Made by a program: the position numbers and the translations under genes | The notes under the pieces: model-generated | The model's input: the letters and a program-made list of their open reading frames with translations, nothing else | What the model was told of the DNA's origin: nothing | Database searches by the model: none | Source of the DNA: Podospora comata | Lineage: Eukaryota > Ascomycota > Sordariomycetes > Sordariales > Podosporaceae | Reading direction: 5' to 3' | Length of the DNA stretch: 64,000 nt | Assembly (NCBI GenBank): GCA_017354895.1 | Contig: CP071498.1 | Span: forward strand, 1,240,001-1,304,000 | Shown here: positions 45,040 through 57,400 of the stretch, piece after piece | Layout of the letters: every line of letters starts with the position of its first letter | Numbering within the stretch: position 1 is the stretch's first letter

Positions 45040-46661
45040 GTGCAAAACGCTGATTTTGTTAAAATCTTGAATAGTGACGCGTTGCGACCGTTGATTCACA
45101 GAGGGCGAAACCCTGAATGCACACTCTGCACCTTTTTACAACAGACCGTGGTGCTTTCTGGCATCAAGCGTCATGGAACGTCGCTTGAGCTCGAAATCAG
45201 GCGGAACCACGAAGAGATGGCGGGAGAGCTCTGGTCCCTTGATCTGGTGCTTCATTCGTCCTGCATCATCTCACGATGTTCAATCACTGCCATTCGCCCG
45301 CCCCCCCAAAGACGATAAATATCACAGCGGAGACTCCCCGTCTCGCATGATGTATCCCCGCACCATCGAATTAGACAGGATCGACTACGACATCTTTGCG
45401 TGGATGGATATCCGACTGCGAACAGCAGCATTCACTCCAGGGTTCAAAATGCCGCGAGGCCGCCCCCTTTCATCTCGACAGCTCCCGCGTGGTTGACTGC
45501 GCAGGTGCGGAGCCAACCCTCATTGCGTACCCCCTTGTGGGCCAAAGAGAGCAGGAATATGCAGTGCTGAGCTATGTCTGGGGGGGGGGATCCTCGTCTG
45601 CCTTGTATCGCTGTAGAACACCCCTGAGAGCGTCTAGGCCGTCGGTCGATGCCGTGAAATTCCGGGCGACATATTGCTCGATATGGTCTCCCAACACTTC
45701 AAGTGGGCTCCTGTCCCTCCAGGCGAAGGGAAACACGTCTTTCAAAAAAGGCATGGGGAGTTCCCTCGACGAGGGGTAGAGAACCTCCAGAAACTGCGTT
45801 TTCTGGCACTGAAAGATGACTTGATGTTTGGTAAACACGAGCCGGCGCTTGGACAGGACACCTTCCGGGTAGGTCCAGCCGCGAGTTGCCCAGGGGGTTC
45901 CTGCTCCCCCTACTAGGTCTTTGTGGGGCGCCCGTCTCTCCTCGACGAGTGGCACCATCCCGTTGGCATGACCATGCCCGACAACTTCACGCTTGTCGTG
46001 GCTTTGTCGTGGACGATCGCGGAAGAGCACGGGGTTACACGCCGTCCTGGAGGCTTCCCGAGTTGGACTTGGCTTGGGTGGAAGACGGGGAAGAGGATGA
46101 GCTTGTATCTCTTATCGGTTCGACTTGATTCGGCCGCGTCATATTGCCCAACTGCCACTTGATCAAAAGCGGTTGTCAGATTTCAGAAGGACAACAGTAG
46201 TAGTAGTGCCCGGGTTTGGTATTCAGCGGTTGGGAAACGAAAAAGAGATTTTGTCTCAGATCAGAACATGAAAAAATCTCGAGACTGGAGATTCCGGGTT
46301 GGCGGCTCGACATCACGGTCCGGGTCAAGTATGGAGACAGGTTGAGTATTGTTTCGTCCCACGGTTTTTTGAGGGGTTATTTTTTTCACTCAGCACGGAC
46401 ATTGGATGTCATGGAGCCTCACACCTTTTCAACGAGGATGGCATCGGTACCTTCACTTGTCTTCTCCTTTACCCGATAAGAGGTGATGATAACGAGTGGG
46501 AGTTCTACCTCTTGCTCCTCAAGCCACTACCGGAAGCTGATCATTTTGAACGGTCGGATCGTATCTGGGCCGAGTCGTGGGAGGAGTTCCTTCAAATTGA
46601 CGAGGAAACGGCAGAAATCGGGAAGCTGCCCCTGAAACGGGACAAGATCATGTCGATGTGA
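45040..46661 (+). pseudogene. HET-domain gene relic with an inverted middle
   Basis: Plus-strand pieces in order resemble one HET protein: an N-terminal Cys stretch (RGRNPECTLCTFLQQ, near 45100-45150), IELDRIDYDIFAWMDI, then the HET opening YAVLSYVWGG ending near 45590. Further on are FTLVVALSWTIAEEHG and FPSWTWLGWKTG (about 45980-46100) and a C-terminal tail ending near 46661. The part that belongs between them is found on the minus strand at about 45590-45905. The block for the WxDxLCI region is not found at all. Pieces are in several frames, so the locus is almost certainly non-functional. It faces away from the neighbouring HET gene. Confidence 0.75.
45590..45905 (-). other. Inverted internal segment of the HET relic
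   Basis: Read on the minus strand, this segment gives PWATRGWTYPEGVLSKRRLV, FTKHQVIFQC and STDGLDALRGVLQRYK. These match the HET subfamily pattern of RGWTYQE, LSRRRLVFT, Q.YFQC and SD.L.AL.G in the correct internal order. Flanking HET sequence is on the plus strand. The left edge abuts a ten-G run (45580-45589). The right edge lies by a GGGGG/CCCCC inverted pair (about 45892-45910). Confidence 0.75.
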
Positions 46662-46969
46662 GAATTTTGCAACTTACACCAGGTCTGTCGCGCAGTGTTA
46701 TAAGTAAAGGCAGTCTGAGACCATGATTGGACAATTAGATATAGAGTTGAGATACAGAGTTTGGGCAGACATCGAGGCTGAAAAGATAATAGCAATGGGC
46801 AAAAATCTATGGAAATGCCGCTCCCAAAAAGGCATGTCTCGCAGATCATCTACCCACTACCTCTCACGGGGTGGTTCCGATCAAACCATAGAAGGCACAA
46901 ACACAACCTTCCTATTCATATCAGAACTAACATATTCCTCAACTTCTAACACAAACCCCACTCACTCAC
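46662..46969. other. Short intergenic between HET relic and the next gene
   Basis: About 300 bp, including the 3' end of the minus-strand gene at 46970. Nothing else was recognised. Confidence 0.4.
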
Positions 46970-49597
46970 TCACTGCCACCACCCCGACCAACCCCCCCAC
47001 CCCCGTTCCTTATCCTTCTCCTTCTCCTTCTCCTTCTTACTCACCCTCCTCCCCATCCCGCCATTCCCACCACCACTCTCAATACCCCTCACAATACTCC
47101 CAAAAATCTTCTCCCCTCCCAGTCCTCCAGAAGTAGACAGCCTCCCCCCGCTCCCTCTACTCTCCCTACTATCCCTATTATCCCTACTATCCCTACTATC
47201 CCTACTATCCCTCCCCCTATCTCCCCTCCCCTCTTTCCCACTAGACCCATCACCCCCCAATGACCTCCTCCTTCCCAACAAAGACTGATAAGACTGATAC
47301 GACGGCCTCTCCCTCTCCTCACTGTTACCACCCGAACTTGTACTTCCCACACTATCCCTCGGTACTTCCCCCACCTCCTGAATCGACATCGGCGTGATCT
47401 GCGGCGACGCAACACCACCACCACCACTCATCTTCAAACTACTCGGCAACCCCCTCACTTTATTCGACCGATACGTAGTCCGATTAGTACTTGTAGTAGC
47501 AGGCGTAGCCACTGATATCGAAGACGGGGTTTCCTGAGCTACTACCCCATCATCATTCCCACCAGTATCACTACCGCCCGAAGTCCGGGGCGACTCAGGC
47601 CAAGACCCTATCTTGATCATCTGTGCAATATCCTTGGTGTCACTCCTCAAATGTCTCTGTTGCGGCTGTTGCACTTCCTGTTGTGCCTGAGATTGGTCAA
47701 CAGGCACCTGCCTCAAACTCGTCTGCCGTTTTGGTATAGTAGGTGGTACAGGAGGCGCCATACTTGTCGGCGGAGTAGAACCCAAAGCAGGAATGTCCTG
47801 CTGCTGTCGAGGGCGCACCATCTCCTCGCTATGAGAATCCTCCCTCGTATGATCCTCGCTAAATCGACCACGGTCATGATCCTCCTCTCCACTCTCCTCA
47901 GGACTAACCAGAATTGGCGTTAACCTCCCTCCGGTCAAAATACCCAAGGGGCCCAGTAGCGGCGGCGAAATAGCTCCCTTTCTTGCCGTCAACGGTTTTG
48001 AGCTGATAATCCTTTGCATCACCTCATTTGCGCTCTGCACTCCCCAGTGCGAAGCAATAATCTTAAATATCGGATTCGGCTGCGGAGCTCGGGGTCGTGG
48101 AGACCATGGCGAAGATGAGTTGTGACGTTTGATTACTGCCACGGCAGTAGTTTGAATTGATGTCTGGACGTTAGCGATGCCGTCACTGGAGCCGTTTTTC
48201 ATGGTCATATTTCGCGTTTGTTGTTGTTGCTGCTGAGGAAATCCAGAGTGTCGATATGTTACACGGACCCGGAGATACTCTGTCATGGTGCTACCAAGGT
48301 GGTGCTCGAGGTCCTCTATGAGATCGTCAGAGCTTTGATGAGCCTTACGGCGAAGACGATGTGCATTCGCCGATGGTAGCAGGCGAACATGAGCTACAAC
48401 GAGCAAGCGTGATCCGGGGTACAGTGTGCTTCTGTCGGCCAAGTTAGCAGCTCAAAACCCCAAAAAGGAACCCTCCAATCCTCACATTGCGCAAGCCTCA
48501 TCATCCACAACCTCAATAATCGAACTCCTACTCGTCGGCAGTATCTCCAACGAAACATCATACAAACACCCATACCGAAACAAATCTTGATCTCAAAGTT
48601 AGCCACCCGCCCCCCAAAATCTCTCCATTCTGTCCAACTCACCCGCCGGCGAAGGCTCATGCCCATGCTCCCCAACCAACCCACAACCCCCCAACTGATC
48701 CGGCACATTTGCCCTCGAAATCTGCGTCGAAAGCTGCACCGCCGCCCATAAACTCACCGCCCCCTCATCCAAAGCCTTGTGCTCCGGTGTCACCACAATC
48801 CTCGGAACCAAGACCAACGGATCCGGTGCCGCCCCTACCTCATCGGGCGAATTCCTCGCGCTATCCGGTTCGGGCGGCATCGGAGACCTCGGCGGCTCAA
48901 CAATGCTATCCATGCCATTCATCCCATCCGCCGTTCTCGCCAACTGAAACAGACTCCTCGCGTTGCGCAAACGGTGGCCGTCAAACGCCGTCGGCACGGC
49001 AGGTGTTGTGTCTCGCCAACCATGCTCTTGATCCTGATCCGCACTCCCATCCAAAACCTGTCCCCGTCTTCGAAAGCTCCTGCTACTCGCCAAGTAGAAA
49101 GCCCGGGTTAACGGAGGGGATCGTGCCCGGGGGTGTCGTCCGGCATTGCAAGAGGTGGATCGCCGCTGTGTTGACTTGGGCGGTATAGTTGGCGCGATGT
49201 TTCCTACATCTGATAAGTGTAAGTGTGGTACCCTCTCACCACAACCAAGTGGCAAAGACCCACCATTTGGCCTCAAAGCACTCCTGAACTGGCAAGAACC
49301 ATCAGGCGTAGGAGGATTCGTCGATTGCGCGCTGGGATTGCCCCTTCGTTTGGCAATCGTCAACGGGACATCAGCCTCAGGAAGCCCAGGTAGGCTCTCG
49401 AAGCTCGCATCGGTTGCATCACTCTGCGTGCTCGATCTCCGCGAGTGACCATACGTTCGACTCCCGCTATACTCGGACGATTGCTTGCGTATATGTAACG
49501 GCTCAGGCACTTGACCCCAACCAAGATCGCGCGCCGGTGGTAGGCAATGCAGTTCTCTATCAGCCATGGTGGATGGTTGACCACAGACAGCAACCAT
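46970..49597 (-). CDS. Large low-complexity protein of unknown function
   Basis: Three exons (49597-48643, 48585-48486, 48431-46970) give 838 residues. I do not recognise a family. The most ordered-looking part spans all three exons at about 285-400: SLWAAVQLSTQI, then LYDVSLEILPTSRSS, IIEVVDDEACAI, LYPGSRLLVVAHVRLLPS and LIEDLEHHLGSTMTEYLRVR. The rest is Ser/Pro/Arg/Gly-rich. Near residue 770 there is an Arg-Asp-Ser repeat (RDSRDSRDSRDNRDSRESRG). The C-terminus has a basic KEKEKEKDKE run and ends in GWGGWSGWWQ. ATG 49597 was used; ATG 49567 (MADRELHC) is equally possible. Confidence 0.7.
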
Positions 49598-50144
49598 TAC
49601 CGCCTTATCGCTTTTCCTGAAACGTTTGTATAGTCGATCAACGGTTTGTCGAGTCAGGTCCGTACAGCTCTCGGGATGCGCGTAGCAAACAATGCTGGTT
49701 GATCTCTTGCGAAACAACCAGGAAGAACCACGTATTCAAAACGCCTTGGCCACGGGTTTGACAAGTCTGAAACAGTCGGGAGAAGAAGAAAAAGATGGGG
49801 TGTTGAAGTATTATGAGCAGTTTATCTACCATTAAACATGCCGGCAAAGCAATGTCGGTACCATGTTAAAGTGTCGTTATTTTTTCCAAAAGTTGAACCA
49901 AGAAACAGAATGGGCAGCAAGAAAAGACAGGCAACCTGGACCCTCCCCGTTTCAGCAATTAGGTCACCCCCCCGCCTTCCCCAAGAGCAGCAAGCGCAAC
50001 CCATCCCATGAGATGAATTCCCAGCCCGTCACTCTCTGGCAGTTGATAGCGCTCAAAGTCGGCATCATGCAAACCAAGCAGGAACTTCCCTGACAAGGGC
50101 AAGGCACGGTCCGCCCCCACCCACCGTTCCAACCTTCGGGTCCC
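49598..50144. other. Intergenic, promoter of unknown gene and 3' of FTS
   Basis: The frame of the next gene is open upstream but with no ATG. No coding exon was recognised. Confidence 0.4.
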
Positions 50145-51330
50145 TCACCCGGCGTTAACCACGGCGCCAAGCGTTCTCAGGAGATTCTGCTTGACCCCCT
50201 CAACCTCAGCCTCGTCCATTGGCAAGAAATTGATTACCTCATCCGGCCCCCCAGCTCCCCCAAACAGCACACTCTCCGACAAACTCGCCCCAATCCCCCT
50301 CTTCACCCTCCTCTCCCAAACCCCTTCCCAATTCCACTCCTCCGGTCTCCTGCTGCTCGTGGGCGTAGCCGGCACAGCCAAACTCCCAGAACTAGTCCTA
50401 GCATCAACCACGCTCCCCCTCCCATCATCACTCACCACCGTCTCCGCCTTTTCCACCACCTCCCCTTCCCCCTCCCCCTCCTTCCTCTCCTTCTCCCTCT
50501 GCTCCCTCTCCCTTTCCCTTTCCTCCTTCTCCTTCTGCATCCGTCTATGCGTCCTCCAAGCATGCCAAGCCCCCGGATTCCCTGCCGCTTCAAGCGGCAC
50601 CCCATCCAACACCTTCTCATCATCAAACGTACTCCTAATATACCTCAACACCTCCCACGTGCTAACCTTCCTCTCCCCCCGTCCCCTTTTCCCCTTCCCA
50701 CCCACAACAAACGCACCCCCCATCCCATCTCCCTCCTCCCGCTCGGCAAACCACTCCGGAAACCCATGCGACAGTCCAAACCCCCCAGGAGGCAGCCTCA
50801 CACCCCCCTTCCTCCCGCTCTCCTCACCGACGTACGTCGTCAGCGGGCTGATCAACGGGTGGAAAATGTCCGTCGAGAACGTCACCAGCGGTGCAGAGTC
50901 AGGGTAATCATCCGGGAAAGAGATCTGAAACCGCAAGATAGCCGTGGCGTAAGGCCCTTTCCTGACAAAAAGAACGCCCGACCAGAGGGTGGGGTAGTCG
51001 GGGCTGTGGGGGGATGGGGGCAGGGAGACGATTATCCCCGGGGGTGGGCAGTGTTTGAGGGCGGTGCTATGTATCGTCGTCAGCTTCTGATGGTGTAAGG
51101 GAGAAAATTTTGACAGCAGGGAACAGCACATACAATTCAGCAATGAGGTTCGCCCTCTTGATCGCCGGCAGGGAGGTGAGACGTTTCCTGGTGGATTCGA
51201 CCGTGTGCTCCGACCCAACCACAATCGTGGGCGAAGGGGCGATGCTGATGATGCCCGCACCGCTGCTGAGGTTGGTGCTGGAGTTGGCGGGGGAGAAGAA
51301 GGATGATGAGGATGACCTAGGGGAAGCCAT
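50145..51330 (-). CDS. FTS/AKTIP-like inactive ubiquitin-conjugating fold protein
   Basis: Two exons (51330-51134, 51066-50145) give 372 residues. After a Ser-rich N-terminus, the UEV core reads LIAEFTALKHCPPPGIIVSL, LWSGVLFVRKGPYATAILRF and SFPDDYPDSAPLVTFSTDIF, followed by HPLISPLT. The catalytic Cys expected after the HP region is not present. This matches AKTIP (FTS) and Aspergillus FtsA, the UEV of the Hook-FTS-FHIP adaptor that links dynein to early endosomes. A loop of about 60 residues (EESGRKGG to ERKVSTWEV) interrupts the fold. A strongly charged coiled region (KEKEEREREREQREKERK) lies near 245-275. The 5' splice site GTATGT was chosen by frame. Confidence 0.85.
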
Positions 51331-52588
51331 TTTGCGTACTGTAAGATGTACCGAGATGTCGTGGAGCAAAACTCAGTGATGGCCGATTATTATGCCAACT
51401 CTCTGCCGCGGTGATAGATCAATCTGGGTTTGTTGAGTGAGCGAGAGTGAGTTGTGAGTGTGAACCTGAGTCAAAGTCGGTGAGACCGCCTCCCCTGCAA
51501 ACCAAAAGAAACGAGCGACGACGATGAGCAGCCTTGTTATCTCAGGAGGGCCAGTTCTAGGATGAGAGAGAGTGAAACAGGAAAAAGACGGTATGTTTTA
51601 GGAGAAGTTCGACGATGAGAATCAACACCTATCCAAGCGATGACATGTGGTCGTCCACAACCCATAAAGGTTCAAGGGTCCATCCAGTTCATGCCAAATC
51701 CCTTGGCGCCAAGCATCCAAACACCACGCCCCCACCCCCCATAATTCAGGGTTAGGGTCTCTTAAAATTTCCCCGAAATACTCCGCATTCCCTGCCAAAA
51801 TGAATTATCATGAAATATGGCATCCATCCAAAATCAGAAACCACCTCACCGCCCAGCCCACCACCAACAACCCAACCCAGCCCTACCATACCGAAACCTC
51901 TCAATCAAGCCTAGCCAAGCTGACATGCCAAGCCCTCAAGGACCCCGAATAATGGCCTGAGTTTCAGTTGTAGATCGTCTGAGCATATCTTTGACTGGTC
52001 CCAGAGAAGAAGCCATCACATCCATTCAAGTAGCGTTCGTCAGCAGCAAAGCCCCAACCAAGCCCTTGGGACCGGACCTACTAAAAGATGTCAAAAGAGG
52101 CAAAACGTGGTAAAAAGTACATTGATTGCATAATCACTAATTCCAAACACAAGGCAGCATTGGCCTCTATGAAAACTGTTTCTGCTCAGCAACAAAAAAA
52201 GTACATAATGAAAAATCCCAACCAACCACACTGACAAAAGTCCCCCCCCCCCCCCTTCCAAATGAGAAAAAAAATCAATGATTTGCTGTCCTCATCTTAA
52301 CGCTTTTTATTGGGTAGAAAAACGAACCCTATCGCCCCCCTCCCCAACGGCAGCCCTTCTCCGAGTCTGCCCTATGAATTTCCTCCTCCCACCCCCATCC
52401 TCATCCTTTTCGGGCCACCCGCAGGACCGATCAAGACTTGGATCCCCCAGAAAGGTTGACCGGTGTGCTCTCCCCTCCCACTTCATCAAACCTTAACCCC
52501 CCAGTAGCCGTCTGTTTCCCCGAAGACCCAAAACCTTCCCGTAACCCATCACATATCCCCTCGGCACTCAATCCTCGACCCCCGCGCT
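51331..52588. other. Intergenic, promoter of FTS and 3' of CCDC124
   Basis: About 1.26 kb with no ORF of merit. A 14-C run is at 52242-52255. A long C/T-rich stretch follows from 52330 to 52590, probably the CCDC124 3' untranslated region. Confidence 0.5.
52242..52255 (+). repeat. Poly-C run of 14
   Basis: An uninterrupted run of 14 C bases in intergenic sequence; the length may be imprecise. Confidence 0.8.
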
Positions 52589-53908
52589 CTACTTCCCCAA
52601 CCTAGCCTCAATCTTCCTCCTTTCCTCCGCCTTCAACTCGGCCAGCTCCTCCTTGGTAGCATCATACCTAGCGCTAACCTGATTAAACGGGTTCTCCGGG
52701 CTCTTCTCAAACTCCTTCTTGATCTTCTCCTTCTTCTGGTTCAACCTCAACCCCTGACCCGTCCCGTCCGACTCCATCTCGGCCAGCCTCCTCTGCTCAA
52801 AAGCCGCATATGCCGCCTTGAACCTCCTCTCGGGATGTCTATCGATCTTATCCTGCGTCGCTGGGCCAGCCAAGCTCAGCGCGTCAAGCGCATTGTCGAT
52901 GCCCGATGCGTTGAGCGCCAACAGGCCAGAGCTAGGCTCATCAAGCTGCGACAGATCCAAGCCCCGGGACTTCTTGACGGCCGTTTTGGCGTTCTTTGGC
53001 TGGGAGCGACCGGGAGTGTTCTTCTCTTCCTCGACGAGCAGGGCGTCGCGCTCGGCTTTTTTGCGGGCCAGTTCGGCTTTCTTTTGGGCTTCGGTTTCCC
53101 TGAAGTGAACGTAGATATGTCAGCAAACTGTAGATGTCGCCATGTGGATGTATCATCATGGTGTCTGGGTCAAGGTCCCTGCCAAGTAATTGTCCACAAC
53201 CAAACTTTGGCCAACCTCGGTAGCCCTCTGTCGGGTAGGTGGCTTGATCCCACCATGTGGTGATGGTGGTTGCGTGAGCTTGTTCCCCCCTCCCTTCTTC
53301 CAACCAAGCCGGCGACCGAGCTCCGACACTTGAGAAAGAAAAGCAGAGGAGGGGCAAAGGCAAAACCTCTCGCGTGCTGTGACTGGTGTGCCGAACACTC
53401 CCCTCTTGCTTGCCACACGCATAACACCCATGCCCAGCACTGCTACATCCCCCCTACCGAGTAGACGTATGTCGTACAGACTATACCGCACCGAACCCCC
53501 CCCCCCCTCCCACCCAATGAGATCCCCCCTCCTCCTCCTCATCATCCTCCTCCTCCTCCTCCTCCTCCTCCTCCATGGAAATCACTACCACACCCAGCAA
53601 CCAACCAACCGCGAGCCTATTCCCGACGGCTGTCCGCAGACCCAACTTCTCCCGATCAATCAATCAATCAATCGACAACCAAACCACCCAACTCTCATCC
53701 ACCATCAAAGGGAATAAAAAAAAAACACTCACTTCTTCGCATTACTCTTAGTCCCCTTCTCCCACTTCGCCGCCTCAGCAGCCGCCTCCCGTTCACTCTC
53801 CTCCGCAGCCTTCCTCGCCGCCGTCTCCGCCTTCCTCGCCTGGCCCAGAGCCTTCTTGCTCCCCTCCGCCGCATCCCCTCCCCCCTTGCCCTTCTTGCCT
53901 CCGGCCAT
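52589..53908 (-). CDS. CCDC124/Lso2 ribosome-associated protein
   Basis: Two exons (53908-53733, 53099-52589) give 228 residues. The N-terminal half is a Lys/Ala/Glu-rich helix (ARKAETAARKAAEESEREAA, then EAQKKAELARKKAER). The C-terminal half has the CCDC124 signature: LDLSQLDEPSSGLLALNASG, IDNALDALSL, HPERRFKAAYAAFEQRRL and FEKSPENPFNQ. CCDC124 and yeast Lso2 bind vacant 80S ribosomes and help recovery from starvation. The intron, 633 nt, is very long for such a small gene and contains a TCC microsatellite and a 12-C run. The donor and acceptor keep the frame (AK-K-ETEA). Confidence 0.88.
53528..53574 (+). repeat. TCC microsatellite in the CCDC124 intron
   Basis: CTC/TCC trinucleotide repeat interrupted once by ATCATC, on the plus strand (GGA on the transcript). 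It lies within the long intron. Confidence 0.85.
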
Positions 53909-54303
53909 GGTTCGTTCAAAAAACCGTCACGAAATAAATCACCTGAGCCGATCTCAATGCACGCAGTAATGCTGTGGTTGGTTGATGTGCGTGTGTGTGG
54001 TATTGCGCGCGTGTGTGGTGTAGAACAGAAATTCAAAGAAGTGTAATCGAAGCAACAAATTCGAATGCAAGCAAGCTTGGCCCGCACCGCACCCAGGCAA
54101 GTGTGCGTCATTCAAGATGAATGGCGGGGTAAATAATTGCTCCTTTCCTACCGTCGAGAGGGGGAGTGAAATTAGTGATAAAAGTGGGGTGTTCACTCTC
54201 AGGAAGAGCAGCAAAGTGAAATCTCTTGGCCCGTGCGAGGAATCCAACAGGGACCTTTTGTCGAGAGGCTATCACCACCTGCTTTCCTTCCACATCTCTC
54301 ACT
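53909..54303. other. CCDC124 promoter region
   Basis: Upstream of the start at 53908. No coding exon recognised. Confidence 0.4.
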
Positions 54304-54341
54304 CACACACACACAAACACACAACACATACACAAACACAC

Positions 54342-54437
<96 letters not shown>

Positions 54438-54441
54438 CACA
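54304..54441 (+). repeat. CA microsatellite
   Basis: About 138 bp of CA dinucleotides interrupted at near-regular intervals by an extra A (ACAAACAC). Open frames of Thr/His or Cys/Val repeats on both strands are artefacts of the repeat. Confidence 0.95.
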
Positions 54442-57400
54442 GCTCGCACACAAGCCGGGCGAGTACCGCGTGCGGGGAGTTTTCCCCCCTGCCGTGATGA
54501 CCACAGTACAGGCCGACAAGGGTAGATGGCAGGTCCGGTCCGTGAAGGTGACAAAGAAATGTGAAATGGGTGCCCAAGGCTTTGATATATATCCCATACG
54601 CTCAGATGTTCGCCTTCCCGGCCTCTTCTTGTTATACATACCAATGAGAAATCCTTCGACTACGCACCGCAAATAAGGTCCTCCCATGTTCCTCGTTTCT
54701 GTGAGAAACCAGAGCCTGCTAGACTTGGATGTTGCCGAAGTTCAAACAATGGCGTGAAATACCCAGAGGCCGTGAGCTGCACAGGTCTCCCATCCCATGT
54801 CGCGTCCCGCCGCCGCTGGAGCGGCATCAGCAGCAGGCTTGACCGCCTCCTTTTTCCGCAGTAGCCTTCGACATACCAAATAAAGCCATCCCTCTCCGGC
54901 AAGGCTCTGTGGAACTGAACCGATGCACCGCGGCAACCCGCTTACCCCCGACTCTGATGGCCAACTCAACATCCAGACCTGTCATGCCCTCACGACACTC
55001 TTCTGTGTGACAAAGTAAGCATAGATCAAGATCAACCTGAGACAGGCGCAGGTAGGCTTTGGGGACACACGGAGTTGGGGCTAGGTAATCGGAAATGGCC
55101 AAACTAGGAAAACTGACAGCCTGAAAAAGAAGCATCGGAGGCGGGCCGAGCAGCGAACAGCTATGTTCGACAGCTCCTTGCAACCTCGGCTGGCTGTGTT
55201 TGCGCCGAAGCGAGTCGTCAGAAAGTGACAGGTCACTCGGTTGTGAGACTCCAAGTGGGATCCAGAACACACAACGGGCTGTGATAAGCGACTCCAAAAT
55301 GCACCTCGCCCGAAGTTACGACGCCACAAGGCCAGCTGGAGGTTGTTATCGCGTCAACAAAACTGCATGCTTCTCAGTCCAGTGGTCCGTTCGGGTTCCT
55401 GTTTACGAGACCGGTCAAGATGGCGTGCCTGTCTCTCCGTATCTGCCAAGGGTGGTCAGGCTTCGTGTAGCAGTGTAGTGTAGATTAAATCTCTCTCAGA
55501 TGTGACAGCGATCGGCTGACGGAAAGCGGCTTCGTACCTGTGTCTTTGCCTTTTTTTCTCATGGTCGATGCAGTTGCTTTCTTCATAGCGGCCAGAGTTG
55601 AGAGGGGTATACGGGTGGATGTTCCCGTTCCTTGTCCGCAATACGTGCCCCCCTGTCGCAGGCTTAGCAAGGGCTCTTGATATGGGGGAGGACACCAACG
55701 CATACGCATACCAATGCAACCAAGCAACGTCAAGCTGTGCCAGCGGTGATGGCGCTGCTCTTTCGCGGTGGCATGAATCATCCACGCTTTGCGTGCTGCA
55801 GAATGGATGCAGTCAGACGGCGGCATGGCCTCAGCATGTCCGGGTCACGGGGCTTTCGGGTCCGGAAGGCGAGGTCAGTTAGGTCGTAGTGTCTTCGGAG
55901 CGAGATCCGCTGGGGGGAAACGAACTATGAGGCCGCAGGTCAGTTGGTTGCACTCTCCGACGCTGCAGCAAAGCCAGTGGCTAGCATGGCGGAAGAGCCA
56001 TGCGGGTTGGTCCGGGAATGTTAAACATCCTGATTTGAGTGCGACTGCGCCAATCATCCTGGCCAGCCTCCTCGCAGTCGCCCCGGAGGTCATCATGAAC
56101 CGGGCCTAGTGTTGAGTTGCCCGTGGAAATCATCCCCAGATGGCTGGGGACAACTGAGACACTTGCTTCTGCGCAGCGAGAGGACAACGCTACGTTTGCA
56201 GTCCGGAGAACTGGTTGATATTGAGATGGGCCATCATCTGAGACCCCAGAGCGCCAAGAAGGGCTTGACATGGGCGGCGAGGATCCTCGACCGGCTTGCT
56301 CGGGAACCTTGACCACCGGTGCGGAGCGTGCACTCAGCTCAGCCCAAACCACAACCTTGGGTCTGATATGGTCGCCTGCAGTTGCAAACATGACGTCCTC
56401 GCTCTAGAAAGAGACCCTGTAGTTAGCCTTCCCTCTATTGGATAGCCCGGCTGCTTATACCGCCCCGTCTCAAAGCGGATCGGCACTCTATTCTGATGTT
56501 ACAGATCAGCTCGGACGCTGACCGCCACCAGCAGCTCCTTTGATGATAGGGGAACGGTTCTTCTGGATTCAAGGCCAGCGGGGGAAACATCGTGTCGACA
56601 CCCAAGGCCCCATTGGCGGACGAAACAAGAAGGAGGTTTCTTGTGCAGAGCACCGAGGCCAGCGTCGCTTACCAGTCAGTGCGGGTAGAGGCGCACAGGC
56701 GCTGCAAGACGCAGTGTTGGTCGAATCGCGTTTGCCCTGCAGGGCTAATTCATGCGGAATCCCTACACGATAGTCATCTAAACCTTGGAAATAACCACCG
56801 TGAATGTCTCACTGTCAGTGACGAGCAACGCTCGCGTGGGGCGCAGTGAGCAGACGAGTGTCTGCCGTGCACCTGGGCGGTTTTTCAGATCCAGATAGCA
56901 CGAAGAGGAGATCCCATAGGCATGGCTCCGGCACGCACACATGCTTCTACATACTGCATCACACAGGCTTGCTGCGGCGTAGACGGCACTTGTCCGGGGT
57001 ACGGAGAGTCAAGAAGGATTGGCGCCTTGGTGTTGATGGGCCAGAGAGGCGGCAGGATCGTTGCAAGCGCAGGAGGACCGATTAGAAACAATGTTTTGCT
57101 GATGAAAGTGCCGTCAGTCCGCAACCGAGATGCAGTGAACCGTCGCGAGCCATGGTTTGGACAAAAAGGCGGGGATGAGAAAACGGTTCTTTGGTGAGGT
57201 GGCTGTAGTTGCATGTATGTAGCCCTTTACAGCGAGCGAGAAGAGGTGAGGTTGCAACAGAGGCGTGTGAGAGATGTGCCGTCTGGTAGCGTACCCTTCC
57301 TCCGTCGTCCTTGTAAGCGTGCGGCTAAACCTCGGACTGGTCATACGTCGTCTGGCCCCCTCTGGCCCTTCCTCAGCAATCGTCACACAACCTGGAGGAA

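Noticed and set aside
49450-49470. GTTCGACTCCCG resembling a tRNA B box
   Set aside because: It lies within a coding exon and no matching A box or cloverleaf could be drawn.
54199-54687. Open frames of Cys/Val or Thr/His repeats
   Set aside because: They are translations of the CA microsatellite.
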